Assembly: GCA_016342325.1 (NCBI GenBank)
Contig: JAEINR010000004.1
Span: forward strand, 82,073 to 146,072
Source: Desulfobacterium sp.
GTDB taxonomy: Bacteria; Desulfobacterota; Desulfobacteria; Desulfobacterales; Desulfobacteraceae
Reading direction: 5' to 3'
Length of the DNA: 64,000 nt
The translations under genes were made by a program, and so were the position numbers. The notes under the pieces were generated by a model. The model worked only from the letters and a program-made list of their open reading frames with translations. It was not told the DNA's origin and searched no databases. Shown here one piece after another: positions 61,882 to 64,000 of the stretch; position 1 is the first letter of the stretch, and each line of letters opens with the position of its first letter.

Positions 61882-61921
61882 TATACAATGGTAGTCTTTG
61901 TGAAGTATTTGGAGAAAAACC

Positions 61922-63879
61922 ATGGGTGCTGAACGGATTCTGGTTGTGGACGATGAGGCCAGGGTGCTGGACAGCATTCAGTTTTTCCTTGCCAGGGAAG
62001 GTTACGATGTGGACAAGGCATCCTGCGGCACGGATGCCATTGCCCTGGTTCAGGAGAAGCGGTTTGATCTGATTCTTCTTGATGTCAGCATGCCCGGCAT
62101 GGACGGTTTCGAGGTCATGGATCATGTCTTTGAAATTGATCCCGATCTCTTTGTGATCATGGTTACGGGGTATGCCACGGTTGAATCCGCAGTCAGGGCG
62201 CTGAAGCAGGGGGCCTATGATTATCTCAAGAAGCCCTTTGAGTATGCGGATCTGATCAAGACGGTGAAGAACGCCTTGAGCCAGAAACGACTGATCTTAG
62301 AGAATAGGACCGTTTCGGCCCGGCTGGAGGTGTCCGAGCGGCAGTACCGATACATGGTTAATAATTCCCCGGACCTCATCTACACCCTTGACGCCAATGG
62401 CTGCTTCTCCTTTGTGAACAGCGAGTTCGAGAAAGTGCTGGGATACAGCCAGGCGGAGATGTTCGGACGGCCATTCCAGGTCATCGTCCATCCCGGCGAC
62501 CTGAAGGCGTGCGAGTGCGGGGCCATTGCCGGCACCCGGGAGTCGGAAGAGGGGGGGATCCTCCAGATTCGGTTGAAAAAGGCCGTAACCAAGCCGGGAA
62601 ATAACGATTTTTACAGCGGTTTTATCTCGGTGGAACTCAAGGCCACGGCCATGTATTTTCCAGACGATGACGCCAATGAAGAGGTGTTTATCGGTACCTA
62701 CGGGGTTGCCAGGGATATGACCGAGCGCATCAACCTCCAGGAACAGCTCCACCAGGCCCAGAAGATGGAGGCCATCGGAACCCTGGCAGGTGGGATCGCC
62801 CACGACTTCAACAACATTCTCATGGGGATTCAGGGTTACGCCTCCCTGGTGAGGACCACCCTGGATCCGGCAACCCCCGAGTACAGAAAGCTTGGCTGTG
62901 TGGATGACTATGTGAATTCAGGTTCGGATATGACCCGCCAGCTCCTGGGGTTTGCCCAGAAGAGCGACCATGAGCTCTGCCTTATCAATATCAACTACAT
63001 CCTGAAGATGTCCGCCAAGATGTTCGGCAGGACCAAAAAGAGCATTGTCATCCGCCAGAACCTTCAAAAGGATCTCTGGAGTTCTGAGGTGGACGAGGGT
63101 CAGATCAAGCAGGTCCTCCTTAATCTCTATGTCAACGCCTGGCAGGCAATGCCCGGGGGCGGCCATATCTATATCAAGACTGAGAATGTCAACGTGGCTA
63201 AATCAAAGTTCGGGGAGCTCGGCCTGCCAAGGCCGGGACGCTACGTCAGGGCTTCCGTGACGGATTCGGGCATCGGCATGGACAAGGAGATCATGGAGAA
63301 AATCTTTGATCCCTTTTTCACCACCAAGGAGATGGGGGGGGGACCGGGTTGGGACTTGCCACGGCCTACGGTATCATCAAGAGCCACGGCGGTGCTTTCA
63401 GGGTGTTGAGTAAAATGGGGGAAGGCAGCTCATTTATTTTTTATCTGCCTGCCAAACAATCCAAGCTGGCCCATAAAAAGCGCGACATAGAGACCCCCGA
63501 GATTATCAGCGGCAGGGGAACCATTCTGCTTGTGGATGATGAGCAAGGGGTGATCGAGGTGTGCTCTGAGATGATAGAGAGCCTTGGCTACTCGGTCAAG
63601 GCCGTAACCAGCGGACTTGCGGCCGTGGATCTCATGAAGGAGAGGGGCGGGGACATCGATCTTGTTATCCTTGACATGGTAATGCCGGAGATGAATGGTT
63701 TTGAAACCTATGAACGGATTAAATCCATCGTTCCCGACGCCAAGGTGTTGATCTCCAGCGGTTACAGCAAAAGGGATGATCTTGTGGATATCCTTGACGC
63801 AAGCCTGGAGAATTTTATCCAGAAACCCTATGGCATGGCAATGCTGTCTGAAAAGATCAATACTGTGTTTGCTCTCTAA
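61922..63879 (+). CDS. Hybrid histidine kinase, frame broken in a G run
   Basis: Two overlapping frames make one protein. The first (61922-63409) has a receiver ([22 protein letters not shown]), a PAS domain (about 145-285), HisKA ([15 protein letters not shown]) and most of the HATPase. It ends wrongly after [10 protein letters not shown]. The second (from 63349) continues with [14 protein letters not shown] and a second receiver ([18 protein letters not shown]). One more G in the run of nine at about 63334-63342 would restore the full 652 residues and the G box GGGTGLGLA. Whether this is a sequencing error, a real mutation, or slippage cannot be told. It follows the fusion oxidoreductase closely, so it may sense its redox state. 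Confidence 0.8.
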
Positions 63880-63934
63880 TTATTGCTCTGGTCAGACCGA
63901 GTGATTCCGCTACTTATTAATAAGGGTGCGGCTC
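63880..63934. repeat. Dispersed repeat family 1, copy D (inverted, partial)
   Basis: TTATTGCTCTGGTCAGACCG and TTCCGCTACTTATTAATAAGG match copy C closely. It follows the hybrid kinase stop. The rest of the window to 64000 shows no feature. Confidence 0.7.
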
Positions 63935-64000
63935 TTTTGCAACATACCTGACAACAGTTTTTAGTAGTCATAATGTTTCTCATTTTTGTGTTGGGATTAC

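Overview
The window reads as a chromosome segment of a strictly anaerobic, autotrophic member of the Desulfobacterota (Desulfobacterales; Desulfobacterium/Desulforapulum-like). This is inferred from a complete bacterial-type Wood-Ljungdahl gene set, two selenocysteine formate dehydrogenases, NADH-linked flavin/iron-sulfur subunits, an [FeFe]-hydrogenase-like sensor cluster, and housekeeping order (ispE - tRNA-Gln - prs - rplY - pth - carD) typical of this group. No sulfate-reduction gene lies in the window, so the lineage call is inference. There is no rRNA, CRISPR array, phage or complete insertion sequence. Two tRNA genes are present: Ser(GGA) and Gln(TTG).

Layout. 1-3.3 kb: KtrA/KtrB-type potassium uptake and a secreted LysM protein. 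3.5-6.5 kb: a degenerate HD-GYP regulator with motA-motB. 6.6-10.9 kb: HTH-EIIA protein, ClC channel, Usp-like protein, then an outer-membrane MetA-like protein. 11-15 kb: PocR/PAS histidine kinase, MarR regulator, KamA-family radical SAM enzyme. 15.3-19.6 kb: Cys-cluster protein, recR, ybaB, dnaX, tRNA-Ser, a TrmN6-like methyltransferase and a DUF721 protein. 19.7-25.5 kb: acyl-CoA synthetase and a tightly packed seven-gene cluster (DRTGG, RsbW-like ATPase, HydS-like [FeFe]-hydrogenase homologue, DRTGG, PHP, HATPase, [2Fe-2S] protein). 25.8-29.4 kb: a queuosine-tRNA mannosyltransferase-like gene and a NuoE/NuoF-like pair.

29.5-45.6 kb is the carbon-fixation core. The leftward unit holds acsD, an Ala/Lys-rich coiled-coil protein, cooS/acsA, acsB, acsC, acsE, a small unknown and cooC. 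The divergent rightward unit holds fhs, folD, metF, a NifU-like protein, a 72-residue protein and a second cooC. Together they encode formate to methyl-THF, methyl transfer to the corrinoid protein, CO2 to CO, and acetyl-CoA assembly. 45.7-53.3 kb: phosphopantetheinyl transferase, DUF1844, ispE, prs, rplY, pth, carD, rluD, a small unknown and an MFS transporter. 53.9-63.9 kb: two tail-to-tail formate dehydrogenase genes, each interrupted by an in-frame TGA followed by a SECIS-like hairpin with a GGUCU loop, then an RnfB-GltD-like fusion oxidoreductase and a hybrid histidine kinase broken by a one-base deletion in a G run.

How it works together (inference): the formate dehydrogenases supply formate to Fhs, the NuoEF-like pair and the RnfB-GltD fusion couple NAD(P)H, ferredoxin and perhaps formate, and the HydS-like cluster probably senses H2 or redox state. 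The most interesting leads are that cluster, the RnfB-GltD fusion beside the formate dehydrogenases, the unexplained Ala/Lys-rich protein and AcsD extension in the CODH/ACS operon, and several dispersed short intergenic repeat families.
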